Assembly: GCA_937872085.1 (NCBI GenBank)
Contig: CALMQK010000255.1
Location: 1-14,828 of the forward strand
DNA: 14,828 nt
Source: an uncultured euryarchaeote
GTDB lineage: Archaea; Thermoplasmatota; Thermoplasmata; UBA10834
Direction of reading: 5' to 3'
Under the pieces are notes generated by a model, which was not told the DNA's origin, did no database searches, and worked only from the letters and a program-made list of their open reading frames with translations. This document shows positions 1-7,537 of the stretch, piece after piece. Positions within the stretch are counted from its first letter, which is position 1, and every line of letters starts with the position of its first letter. A program made the position numbers and the translations under genes.

Positions 1-646
1 TCGATTCCTGGGCCTTGAATGCCTTCAGGAGGAAGAACAGCATCAGGACGATGAAGAACAGGATGAACGAATCATGGTCAGCCTCCGATAACACGCTACG
101 CTGAACATGGCTCGGCGTGACTGCCAGCAGGAACGCCGCCGCGAGACCAGCCCGTCTTCCGAATGTCTCCTTGCCGAGCAGGTATGTCGGGATGATCGTG
201 AGCGCTCCCCAGAACGCCGGTGTCCATAGGAGGAACATGCCCAGCGCCTCGTCAAGCGACGGGAAGCTGTGTTGAGCTAAGATTGCGGGCACGACGACCG
301 ACATGCTGAACATGGGCGGCCTCGGGTTCCTTATCCCATCTGGGAAGTTCAGCATCGGGTCATGATACAACTGCTTGCCTGTCTGGGCCGAGTAGTCTAT
401 GATTCTCTCCCAGTAGTACGAGTCAGAGCCGCCGGACACAAGGTTTCCGTTGTCGTGGGCGATCGGATATCCGAAGTAAGATCGAACGAAGAGCGCGAGC
501 ACGAAGATGAAGAAAAGCATGAGCAGAGTTGGCCAACTCGCTGTGACCCACTTCCTAAACTCGCCCGGCCTCCCGTCCCCCCTCTTAATCCTAGACAGAA
601 ACAGCCTAGCAGGGCTTTTCCCTTCCTCGGCCAAAGATTGTGCCAC
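1..646 (-). CDS. aglB: Oligosaccharyltransferase AglB/STT3, N-terminal part (partial)
   Basis: AglB is the membrane enzyme that transfers the lipid-linked glycan to Asn in N-X-S/T sequons on the outer face of the archaeal membrane. The open frame runs off the left edge and shows 215 residues. A basic cytoplasmic N-terminus (about 1-35) is followed by a first membrane helix (about 37-57), then an external loop with the conserved acidic residue D75 in GGSDSYYWERIIDY, further hydrophobic segments (about 115-125, 135-157, 165-177), and the loop segment PSHVQRSVLSEADHDSF. That segment carries the family DXD motif (D190-H-D192), and another membrane helix follows (194-208). This layout is diagnostic of STT3/AglB. 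The start is taken as GTG at 646-644, because an in-frame TAA lies at 694-692 and a TATA box lies at 689-682; TTG at 634-632 is an alternative. No clear Shine-Dalgarno is visible. The catalytic C-terminal domain with WWDYG is outside the window. Confidence 0.87.
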   Translation of the reverse strand, partial: MAQSLAEEGKSPARLFLSRIKRGDGRPGEFRKWVTASWPTLLMLFFIFVLALFVRSYFGYPIAHDNGNLVSGGSDSYYWERIIDYSAQTGKQLYHDPMLNFPDGIRNPRPPMFSMSVVVPAILAQHSFPSLDEALGMFLLWTPAFWGALTIIPTYLLGKETFGRRAGLAAAFLLAVTPSHVQRSVLSEADHDSFILFFIVLMLFFLLKAFKAQES

Positions 647-681
647 CTGGTTGAATAGTAGCCCACCGATAACTGGCGTGC

Positions 682-689
682 TATATAAG
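682..689 (-). promoter_or_regulatory. TATA box for aglB
   Basis: On the minus strand the sequence reads CTTATATA. It lies about 36-43 bases upstream of the proposed GTG start, which predicts transcription starting near 660 and a leader of about 14 nt. It suggests aglB is transcribed separately from pyrF, which ends 77 bases further upstream at 767. Confidence 0.6.
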
Positions 690-766
690 CGTTATCGGAC
701 GGAAGAGCCGCAGAATGACAGCGTCTGGCACTGTGAGATTCGCCATCTGCCCGTCCTGTCCTATCC

Positions 767-1408
767 TCACACGACTTCCTTGACCTCGTCGACTAGCTTC
801 CTTGCAGCCGTCGCTGGGTCGGTAGATTCGTAGATAGTTCTTCCGACGATGATGTAGTCCGCGCCCGCTCTGATCGCATCCGACGCTTTCCCTCCCTGGG
901 CTCCGACGCCAGGGCTGATTATCTCGAGATTGTCGATTATCTTCCTGAGCGCAACGATCCTCTCCGGTCTCGTCGCGGGCGCCACTATCCCCCTTGCCCC
1001 CACGGACTTTGCGAGCGCGGCGAGTCTGTCAGCCACAGGTGCTGTGTATTGCTTCCCGCCTGGATGGCTCATCTCGGTGACGACGAACACCTGGCCTTTC
1101 GCGGCTTCGACGCAGGCCCTGACCGAATCCTCTCCCGTGAACCCGTGGCAGATGACCGCACTCGCTCCGCGCGACACCGCCTGTTCAACTATCAACCGAT
1201 TGATGTTGGGAATATCCGCGATCTTCAGATCGCAGATCACATCCTTGAACCCGGACATCTCGCGGATGATCTCGGGTCCGACGGCCAATATGAGAGGCCA
1301 ATTGAGTTTGATCGCATCCACGTAGTCTTTCACCGCACCCACCACTCGCAGCGCATCCTCGCGAGAAGTCACGTCGAGAGCGAGGATGACCCGCGTCTTC
1401 TTTTCCAT
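767..1408 (-). CDS. pyrF: Orotidine 5'-phosphate decarboxylase
   Basis: This enzyme decarboxylates OMP to UMP, the last step of de novo pyrimidine synthesis in the cytoplasm. The 213-residue protein is a complete archaeal-type TIM barrel of usual length. Visible active-site elements are D12 in LALDV, K34 in AIKLN, and the hallmark D60-x-K62-x-x-D65-I motif (CDLKIADIPN), where K62 is the proton donor. The C-terminal phosphate-binding elements SPGVGAQGG (165-173) and IVGRTIY with R190 are also present. The ATG start at 1408 is preceded by GAGGG about 8 bases upstream, a plausible ribosome binding site. The gene is divergent from the radical SAM gene at 1512 across about 100 bases. No other pyrimidine gene is in the window. 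Confidence 0.96.
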   Translation of the reverse strand: MEKKTRVILALDVTSREDALRVVGAVKDYVDAIKLNWPLILAVGPEIIREMSGFKDVICDLKIADIPNINRLIVEQAVSRGASAVICHGFTGEDSVRACVEAAKGQVFVVTEMSHPGGKQYTAPVADRLAALAKSVGARGIVAPATRPERIVALRKIIDNLEIISPGVGAQGGKASDAIRAGADYIIVGRTIYESTDPATAARKLVDEVKEVV

Positions 1409-1440
1409 CTTCTTCCCTCTTGGAGCATCGCCTAGCCTTT

Positions 1441-1454
1441 GGTTAATCTTTCGG
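1441..1454 (-). promoter_or_regulatory. Possible BRE/TATA element for pyrF
   Basis: On the minus strand this reads CCGAAAGATTAACC, resembling a purine-rich BRE (CGAAA) next to a weak A/T box. It is 33-46 bases upstream of the pyrF ATG, a suitable distance for a short leader carrying the GAGGG site. The TATA part is far from consensus, so this is tentative. Confidence 0.3.
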
Positions 1455-1511
1455 TGTGCTGTCCGAATGTGAAGAGCATCTATTCAATTACATGATTGTG
1501 ATACATGACTC

Positions 1512-2591
1512 GTGGCGAAGATCACGAAGATGGAAAAGGGCTCGGCGTTCACGCGCATCCTACCGGACGGATGCAAGATCTGTCGCGAAGGCGCGAAGAT
1601 GGTGCTCCTCGTCACAGGCAAGTGCGAGAGGCGGTGCAGCTACTGCCCTCTCTCCACTGAGAAGAAGGGCAAGGATGTCTTCTTTGCGAACGAGCGCCGG
1701 ATCAATGGCGTCTCAGAGATGCTCGATGAGGCAAGGCTGATGGACGCCAAAGGGACCGGGATGACCGGAGGGGACCCGCTAGCAGCAGTCTCCAGGACCA
1801 GTGAGTGCATCAGCGCGCTGAAGAAGGAGTTCGGGGACAGCCATCACATCCATCTCTACACTTCCACGACCAACAAGGCGGCGATAAGGCGCGTCGCCAG
1901 AGCTGGCCTGGACGAGATCCGGTTCCATCCACCGATGGCCATTTGGAGAAGACTGAAAGAATCCGCGTATGCGGCAGCTGTCTCACTCTCAAAGGAGGAA
2001 GGGTTGTCGGTCGGGCTAGAGATACCCGTGTTGCCTGGTCGAGAAGCGGACCTTCAGGCGGTCGTCGCTTTCGCAGACAATCGCGGTCTCGATTTCGTCA
2101 ACCTGAACGAGCTGGAGTTCTCCGAGACCAACTGGAGGGCCCTGAGACGGGTCGGTTATGATGTCAAGACCGACATCTCGTCAGCGGTCATGGGAAGCGA
2201 GGAGCTCGGGAGGAAGCTGCTCAGGAGCGAGGTGTCCGTGCCGCTCCATTACTGCTCATCCGCATTCAAGGACGGGATACAGCTGCGCAGGAGGATCACG
2301 CGGCGCGGGAAGAACGTGAAGAAACCCCACGAGATCCTCACGGAGGACGGCACGCTCCTCAAGGGCGTGATTGAGACGGACAGCATCTCCGCGACGACCG
2401 CCTGGCTTCTGAACAAGTACGACATTCCAGGAAGGCTCGTCTGGAGCGACCATGAGAAGGACCGGTTGGAGATCGCGCCATGGGTCCTGGAGGAGATAGC
2501 TGCCGAGCTCCCGTACGAATCCTACATCGTTGAGGAGTACCCGACCGCGGACCGGTTGGAAGTGGAGCGCACGCCGCTCAAGCGACGCTGA
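1512..2591 (+). CDS. Archaeal radical SAM protein of the pyruvate-formate-lyase-activase-like type
   Basis: The 359-residue protein has an N-terminal C21xxC24 pair followed by the radical SAM cluster motif C38xxxC42xxC45 (CERRCSYC) and a glycine-rich GGDPLAA segment near residue 87 that matches the SAM-binding GGE-like motif. The succession C..C, GAKMVLLVTG, CxxxCxxCPLS, then a FANERRI-like block resembles an uncharacterised archaeal family related to pyruvate-formate-lyase activating enzyme (I recall COG2108; not searched). Its substrate is unknown. The chosen start is GTG at 1512; ATG at 1530 is the next option. There is no obvious Shine-Dalgarno, and a weak A/T box at 1481-1490 would fit a leaderless mRNA. 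The 3' end overlaps the convergent nusA gene by 14 bases. The additional C21/C24 pair could bind metal or a second cluster; this is inference. Confidence 0.82.
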   Translation: MAKITKMEKGSAFTRILPDGCKICREGAKMVLLVTGKCERRCSYCPLSTEKKGKDVFFANERRINGVSEMLDEARLMDAKGTGMTGGDPLAAVSRTSECISALKKEFGDSHHIHLYTSTTNKAAIRRVARAGLDEIRFHPPMAIWRRLKESAYAAAVSLSKEEGLSVGLEIPVLPGREADLQAVVAFADNRGLDFVNLNELEFSETNWRALRRVGYDVKTDISSAVMGSEELGRKLLRSEVSVPLHYCSSAFKDGIQLRRRITRRGKNVKKPHEILTEDGTLLKGVIETDSISATTAWLLNKYDIPGRLVWSDHEKDRLEIAPWVLEEIAAELPYESYIVEEYPTADRLEVERTPLKRR

Positions 2592-3003
2592 TGCTCTGGA
2601 CGTTGTGGTGCCTGTTGACTATCTCGCGGGCGATCCTCAGGTTCCGGCCGTTCTTGCCGATCGCCTTCCCCTTGACCTTCGGGTCGACGGTAACCGTGGC
2701 GTGTATTATGTTCCCGCGGTCCTCGAGAGTGACGCTCTGGACCGAATATGTGTGGAACACGTTCTTGATGAAGGTCTCGGGATCTTCAGAGTACTCGATC
2801 ACGTGGATGTTCTTGCTCGTCAGGTTCTTCAGGCGTATCACGTTCTCGCCCTTCTTACCCACCGCCCTGCTCCCCTGACCCTTCTCGACGACGAAGACCA
2901 ACTTCTCCTCCGTCTCCATGCAGTCCTTGACCTGCGTCCCGGTCACCTTCTCGAAGAGGGTGATGTATCTGAGCGTGTCCTCGGTAAAAGTGATATCTCC
3001 CAT
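2578..3003 (-). CDS. nusA: NusA-like transcription factor with two KH domains
   Basis: Archaeal NusA is a short RNA-binding protein made only of the two KH domains of bacterial NusA, thought to act with RNA polymerase in elongation or termination. The 141-residue product shows KH1 with the G49-K-K-G52 loop (AVGKKGENVIRL) and KH2 with G116-K-N-G119 (AIGKNGRNLRIAREIV). The start is placed at ATG 3003 (MGDITFTEDT), because the longer open frame to 3087 would overlap rpl30e by 70 bases and has no family resemblance. ATG 3003 lies 11 bases after the rpl30e stop. It is the last gene of the polymerase operon here; its stop lies inside the convergent radical SAM gene. In many archaea rps12 and rps7 follow nusA, but not here. 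Confidence 0.93.
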   Translation of the reverse strand: MGDITFTEDTLRYITLFEKVTGTQVKDCMETEEKLVFVVEKGQGSRAVGKKGENVIRLKNLTSKNIHVIEYSEDPETFIKNVFHTYSVQSVTLEDRGNIIHATVTVDPKVKGKAIGKNGRNLRIAREIVNRHHNVQSISVA

Positions 3004-3014
3004 GTGGACACCAT

Positions 3015-3290
3015 TCAGGCGGAGAGGATGTTGGACTCTCCAGGGTTTACGATGGCCAGCGCGGATATCGGGAATGGTTTCCCGCACGCGGACCCGAGCT
3101 CCACGTTCGTTCCGTTGAAGACAACGACCTTGAGGAGGGATTCCCCGGCGATGTCATCCTCCGGGCAGTTCGACGCGACGACCACCAGCTTCGCCTCTCC
3201 ATTCTTGATCGATTTCTTCGTCTCCGCGAGCCCGAACCGCACCTTCCCGGTCGTCGCGGCAGTCTTCAGAGCGCGTGCCATGTCAATCAT
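3015..3290 (-). CDS. rpl30e: Ribosomal protein L30e (eL30)
   Basis: This is a large-subunit ribosomal protein shared by archaea and eukaryotes. The 91-residue sequence has the L30e signature: a lysine-rich N-terminal helix (FGLAETKKSIKNGEAKLVVVASNCPED) and the conserved C-terminal stretch CGKPFPISALAIVNPGESN. The length fits the family (about 95-105). The start ATG at 3290-3288 overlaps the rpoA2 stop as ATGA, with GGGGTGA just upstream inside rpoA2, which indicates translational coupling. A second in-frame ATG is three codons later. Its place between rpoA2 and nusA is the common archaeal arrangement. Confidence 0.95.
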   Translation of the reverse strand: MIDMARALKTAATTGKVRFGLAETKKSIKNGEAKLVVVASNCPEDDIAGESLLKVVVFNGTNVELGSACGKPFPISALAIVNPGESNILSA

Positions 3291-4738
3291 TTCGTCTCAC
3301 CCCTCTCCTTCTTGGTCGGTGCCCATATCAGGTTGACTGCGCCAGTGCCGACTGTAACTGGCTGACCAACTATAATGTTTTCCACGACTCCCTCCAACGT
3401 GTCGACCTCGCCCGTGATGCCGGCGCGCAGCAGGTGCGTCGAAGTGATCTCGAACGCGGCCCTCGCGAGCACGCTGGACTTCCTGCCAGATATGCCGTGT
3501 CTGCCGATGGCCTTCACGTCGCCGTCGCTCGTCATCAGGTCGGACACTAGCATTATGTGCCTGATGTCCACGGTCAGGCCCTGCTCCTCAAGTGTCCTGG
3601 TCGCCTCGTTGATGATAGAGTTCCTCGCGGCCTCGACGCCCAGCACCTCGTATATCTCCAGGATGCTGTTGGTCGATGTGGTCTTCTTGTCCACGTGCGC
3701 TATCTCGAGGACCTTCTCGAGGTTGGAGCCTTCGGTGTAGACGATGTAGTGCCCTCCGACCCTCCTTATGACCGCCCTCACGATACCCTCGACGCCCTTG
3801 ATCGGACAGGCCTTCGTGTCCTCAGAGATCCTCTGGAGCTTCTTGTACGAGGGCTCGTCGCACTTGATGACTATGTTCGCGTCCCTCATCTCGCCCATGC
3901 CCTTCACGCCCTTCGCCTTGTTGAGCTTCCTCAGCACGTCCTCCGGGGTGATGGACTTGCGCCCCATCTTCTTCTTGTCGAGCTTCACCACGACCTCCAT
4001 CGCGTTGATGTCCGTCTCGACGTCGGCGATGTCGATCAGGATCGTCCGCTCGATGTTCGAAGCGGTGTCCCTGACCTTCTCGAGGTCGTCCCTCGCGGAC
4101 TCCTCAAGGTGGATCTCCATTATGGGAGTGCTTGGCACTCGCCTGGCGTCGACTATCTCGATGAGCCTGGGCAGACCGAGCGTGACGTTCATCTCGGCCA
4201 CTCCAGCGTAGTGGAACGTCCTCATGGTCATCTGAGTGCCGGGCTCGCCTATGCTCTGGGCGGCCAGGATCCCCACGGACTCGTTCGGGTCCACCATGTG
4301 TATCCCGAACCGTTCTATCGTGAGGTCGAGCATCTTGACCAACAGCTTGTCTGGTATCTCGACGCCCTCCAACCTGGAGGCGATCTCGGTGACGACCGCG
4401 GGGGATAGCGTCTTATGCTCCTTCTCCAGCAGCTTGTGCAGCTTGATCTCGAGGGGCGACCTAGGAACCACCTTCATGGGCAGCTCCTTCTTGGCGAAGA
4501 CCGGCTTCTTGAGTGGGACCTCCTTCTTCTTCCGGGGCATGCGCTCCTTCGCCTTCACTGAGTCAAGGAGCTGCTTCAGCTTCTTCTCCCCGAGCATCTT
4601 CTCGAGCTCCCTCTTGACCTTCTCCGTCGCGCGCGCGACCTTTGTGAAAGTGTACCCGTTCTCGACGAGCTTCTGAGCCGTCTTCTCGTCCACGCCCTTG
4701 CGCGTGAAGACTTCGAGTGCGTTCTTAGTGGCCGGCAT
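3287..4738 (-). CDS. rpoA2: DNA-directed RNA polymerase subunit A'' (Rpo1C), with N-terminal extension
   Basis: This is the C-terminal part of the split largest RNA polymerase subunit, which supplies the trigger loop and bridge-helix end of the active centre. The conserved core starts near residue 94. The trigger-loop region VGILAAQSIGEPGTQ (155-169) continues as MTMRTFHYAGVAEMNVTLG, and LPRLIEIVDARRVPSTPIM follows. Family members are usually about 380-400 residues; this one is 483. The first ~65 residues (EVFTRKGVDEKTAQKLVENGYTFTK read in two halves) look helical with a possible helix-hairpin-helix. They are followed by a lysine-rich linker (about 65-90). ATG at 4738 lies 3 bases after the rpoA1 stop, with GAGGAGG upstream inside rpoA1, so the extension is the natural translated product. 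The stop overlaps rpl30e. Confidence 0.96.
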   Translation of the reverse strand: MPATKNALEVFTRKGVDEKTAQKLVENGYTFTKVARATEKVKRELEKMLGEKKLKQLLDSVKAKERMPRKKKEVPLKKPVFAKKELPMKVVPRSPLEIKLHKLLEKEHKTLSPAVVTEIASRLEGVEIPDKLLVKMLDLTIERFGIHMVDPNESVGILAAQSIGEPGTQMTMRTFHYAGVAEMNVTLGLPRLIEIVDARRVPSTPIMEIHLEESARDDLEKVRDTASNIERTILIDIADVETDINAMEVVVKLDKKKMGRKSITPEDVLRKLNKAKGVKGMGEMRDANIVIKCDEPSYKKLQRISEDTKACPIKGVEGIVRAVIRRVGGHYIVYTEGSNLEKVLEIAHVDKKTTSTNSILEIYEVLGVEAARNSIINEATRTLEEQGLTVDIRHIMLVSDLMTSDGDVKAIGRHGISGRKSSVLARAAFEITSTHLLRAGITGEVDTLEGVVENIIVGQPVTVGTGAVNLIWAPTKKERGETK

Positions 4739-4741
4739 CGC

Positions 4742-7537
4742 TCATCCCTCCTCTCCGCCGCCGCCACCCTCGAAATCGGGCTCCTCGGTCTCGACCTCGG
4801 CCTCATCCGGCGGGGCCTCGAGCAGATCCCTCTCCTGGATGCCGTAACTCACGACGCCTTTCTCCTGGACCTTCGCGATAAGCTCGCCCTGGTCGCCGAG
4901 CACTGTCAGGATGATGTCGTCAACGTCGACCGGGTCTCCCTGGACGCTCCTGCACGGGTCGATGCCATCTTCCCCGTATTTGAACTGGATGATGGTCCCC
5001 GCGGTGTTCCTCACGGACCCGTCCTGCATGACCTTGAGGTCCTCCAGCGCGTTGATCAGCCTCCGCTGCATGTATCCCGACCTGGACGTTCTCACGGCCG
5101 TGTCGACCAATCCTTCCCTGCCACCCATCGAGTGGAAGAAGTACTCCGTCGGCGTCAGGCCGCTCTTGTAACTGTTCTTGATGAAGCCCCTGGCCTCCGA
5201 ACCCAGGTCGCCCTTCTTGAAGTGGGGCAGCGTGCGGTTCCAGTAACCTCTGGACAGACGCTCCCCTCTGACCGCCTGTTGGCCGATGGCACCAGCCATC
5301 TGCGACAGGTTCAGCATCGAGCCCCTCGCACCGCACTTCGCCATGATGACGGCCGAGTTCTCCAGACCCAGGTGCCTGCCCGCGATCTGACCTGCGGTGT
5401 CTCTAGCCTTGCCCAGCACCTTCATTATCTCGACCTCGAGGGTCTCCTCGAGCGACCTGCCGGGCATCTGTTCGAGCTCGCCCCGGTGGTAGGCGTTGAT
5501 ATGCTCCTCGACCTTCTCCCTGGCCTGGTTCATCGCGTCCTCGATCTCCCTCTTGGCCTGGTCCGGGATGTCCTCGTCGTCGATGCCGGTCGTGAATCCT
5601 CTGATCATGATCGCGCCTGTCGCGAGTTTCGTGACCTTGTCGATGAACTCCCTCGACTTATCGGGGCCGTAGTCCCTGGACATCTTGTCTAGGATCCGTC
5701 CCTTGAACGCCCCCACGGCCTTCTCGTCGATGGTGCCCCACATCAGCTTACCCTTGCGTATCACCACGAAGGCGTCGTGCTCGCACTTCTCCTTGAGGCA
5801 CTTGTCGCACTTCTGGCATATGCTCGACTTGAACGTCATGTGCAGGTCCTTCGGCAGGACCTCGCTGAACAGCTGCTTGCCGGTCCAGTACTGCTTGCCG
5901 TTGATGACCTTCGGCTTGGTGAGCTCCATCCCTTCGATCTTCTCCACGATCCTGAGCGTCTCCTCCCTGGTGAACTTGGAGTCCCTGTGCGTGAGCAGGA
6001 AGCAGCCGGTGATGTGGTCGTGTATGCCGCCGATAACGGGGCCGCCGAACCTCGGGGACAGGATGTGCTCCTGAACCCTCATCAGCACCTTCGCCTCCGC
6101 CCTGGCCTCCTCGCTCTGGAGCACGTGCAGGTTCATCTCGTCGCCGTCGAAGTCCGCGTTGTACGGCGGGCAGACGCACAGGTTGAACCTGAACGTCTTG
6201 TGCGGCATGACCCTTACCTCGTGGGCCATGATGGACATCCTGTGCAGCGATGGCTGCCTGTTGAACAGGACCACATCGTGGTCCATCAGATGCCTCTCGA
6301 CAGTGTAGCCGGGCTCGATCGTCTCTGCGACGGTCTCGGCGTTCTTGTCCGTGACCTTGATCCTTCTTCCGTCGGACCTGATGACGTAGTTCACGCCCGG
6401 CTTATATTCCGGTCCCGCCGGGGTCGGCCCGCGGGAGCACATCTCCTTCGCCCTCACGAGGTTGCGCTCGGTCACATGGATCGGGATGGTCAGCTCCCTG
6501 GCGGCCTCGACCGGGACTCCGACCTCGTTTATGGACAGCATCGGGTCGGGAGAGATGACCGTCCTCGCGGAGAAGTTCACTCTCTTACCAGACAGGTTCG
6601 ACCTGAACCTGCCCTCCTTCCCCTTCAATCTCTGGACGAGCGTCTTCAGGGGCCTCCCTGACCTGTGCCTTGCAGGCGGGATGCCCGATGTCTGGTTGTC
6701 GAAATACGTTGTAACGTGATACTGTAGCAGCTCCCACAGGTCCTCGACGATCAACTGGGGGGCGCCTGCGTCCCTGTTCTCCCTGAGCCTCTGGTTGATC
6801 CTCAGCACGTCGACGAGCTTGTGCGTGACGTCATCCTCAGACCTGTCGCCTGAATCGAGGGTGATCGAAGGCCTGACCGTTACCGGCGGCACCGGCAGTG
6901 CCGTCAGGATCATCCACTCGGGTCTCGATACCGTCGGGTCCATGCCCAACGAGGTGAGGTCCCCGTCCGGGATGCGTTCCAGCCTCTCCCTGACCTCCTT
7001 GGGCGTGAGCTTGTGACCTTCCTCCCTGAAGGTCGTGGGCTTGTCCAGCGTGATCTTCAACTGGACCGTCCCGCAGTGCGGGCACGTGGTCCTCGAGGCC
7101 GCGTCCCTCGCGGTCTCCTTGGACACCGCCGAGGTGTCGAGCACGTCTCCTCCGAGCTCCTCCATGCGGTCCCTCTGCTTCCTGTACTCCTCCGCCTGCT
7201 CTCGTGTCAGCAGCAGCCTGCCGCAGGACCTGCAGGTGGACTGCAGGAGCTTCTTGATCTCCTTCACGTAGCCGACGTGTATGACAGGCATCGCGAGGTC
7301 GATGTGCCCGAAGTGCCCCGGGCACTCGTCGACCTTCTTCCCGCAGGTCTTGCACCTCAGTCCTGGCTCTATGACTCCCAGGTGTGGGTCCATCAGTCCC
7401 ATGTCTATCGGGAAGCCGTCATCGTCGTACGTGTCGGCCGTGATGATCTTCGTTGCGGACATCTTCCTGATCTCGTCAGGAGACAGGTGCGCGAACTTGA
7501 TCGAGGCTATCCGCTTGGTGACTCCAGTGGTGTTCAT
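4742..7537 (-). CDS. rpoA1: DNA-directed RNA polymerase subunit A' (Rpo1N)
   Basis: This is the N-terminal part of the largest RNA polymerase subunit, holding the catalytic Mg site. The 931-residue protein has the clamp zinc motif C62-x2-C65-x6-C72-x2-H75, a second zinc site with C102xxC105 and C152xxC155, the LKGKEGRFRSNLSGKRVNFSA-type switch/rudder region near 310-330, and the catalytic NADFDGD motif around 460-466 with all three aspartates. The C-terminus ends in an acidic, glycine-rich tail (EEPDFEGGGGGEEG) that is probably disordered. ATG at 7537 overlaps the rpoB stop as ATGA. The protein is slightly longer than many A' subunits (roughly 870-910). No frameshift is seen, and the A'/A'' split is the usual archaeal one. 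Confidence 0.98.
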   Translation of the reverse strand: MNTTGVTKRIASIKFAHLSPDEIRKMSATKIITADTYDDDGFPIDMGLMDPHLGVIEPGLRCKTCGKKVDECPGHFGHIDLAMPVIHVGYVKEIKKLLQSTCRSCGRLLLTREQAEEYRKQRDRMEELGGDVLDTSAVSKETARDAASRTTCPHCGTVQLKITLDKPTTFREEGHKLTPKEVRERLERIPDGDLTSLGMDPTVSRPEWMILTALPVPPVTVRPSITLDSGDRSEDDVTHKLVDVLRINQRLRENRDAGAPQLIVEDLWELLQYHVTTYFDNQTSGIPPARHRSGRPLKTLVQRLKGKEGRFRSNLSGKRVNFSARTVISPDPMLSINEVGVPVEAARELTIPIHVTERNLVRAKEMCSRGPTPAGPEYKPGVNYVIRSDGRRIKVTDKNAETVAETIEPGYTVERHLMDHDVVLFNRQPSLHRMSIMAHEVRVMPHKTFRFNLCVCPPYNADFDGDEMNLHVLQSEEARAEAKVLMRVQEHILSPRFGGPVIGGIHDHITGCFLLTHRDSKFTREETLRIVEKIEGMELTKPKVINGKQYWTGKQLFSEVLPKDLHMTFKSSICQKCDKCLKEKCEHDAFVVIRKGKLMWGTIDEKAVGAFKGRILDKMSRDYGPDKSREFIDKVTKLATGAIMIRGFTTGIDDEDIPDQAKREIEDAMNQAREKVEEHINAYHRGELEQMPGRSLEETLEVEIMKVLGKARDTAGQIAGRHLGLENSAVIMAKCGARGSMLNLSQMAGAIGQQAVRGERLSRGYWNRTLPHFKKGDLGSEARGFIKNSYKSGLTPTEYFFHSMGGREGLVDTAVRTSRSGYMQRRLINALEDLKVMQDGSVRNTAGTIIQFKYGEDGIDPCRSVQGDPVDVDDIILTVLGDQGELIAKVQEKGVVSYGIQERDLLEAPPDEAEVETEEPDFEGGGGGEEG

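Noticed and set aside
397..666. 89-codon minus-strand ATG frame at the left end
   Set aside because: The neighbouring frame encodes the conserved AglB motifs and membrane helices; this one is serine/arginine-rich without family resemblance.
3004..3087. Longer NusA start adding 28 residues
   Set aside because: It would overlap rpl30e by more than 70 bases, and the added residues do not resemble the family; ATG 3003 gives the usual length.
3557..4408. 283-codon plus-strand open frame
   Set aside because: It is antisense to rpoA2, whose reading frame carries the trigger-loop motifs. Long antisense frames are common opposite GC-rich genes.
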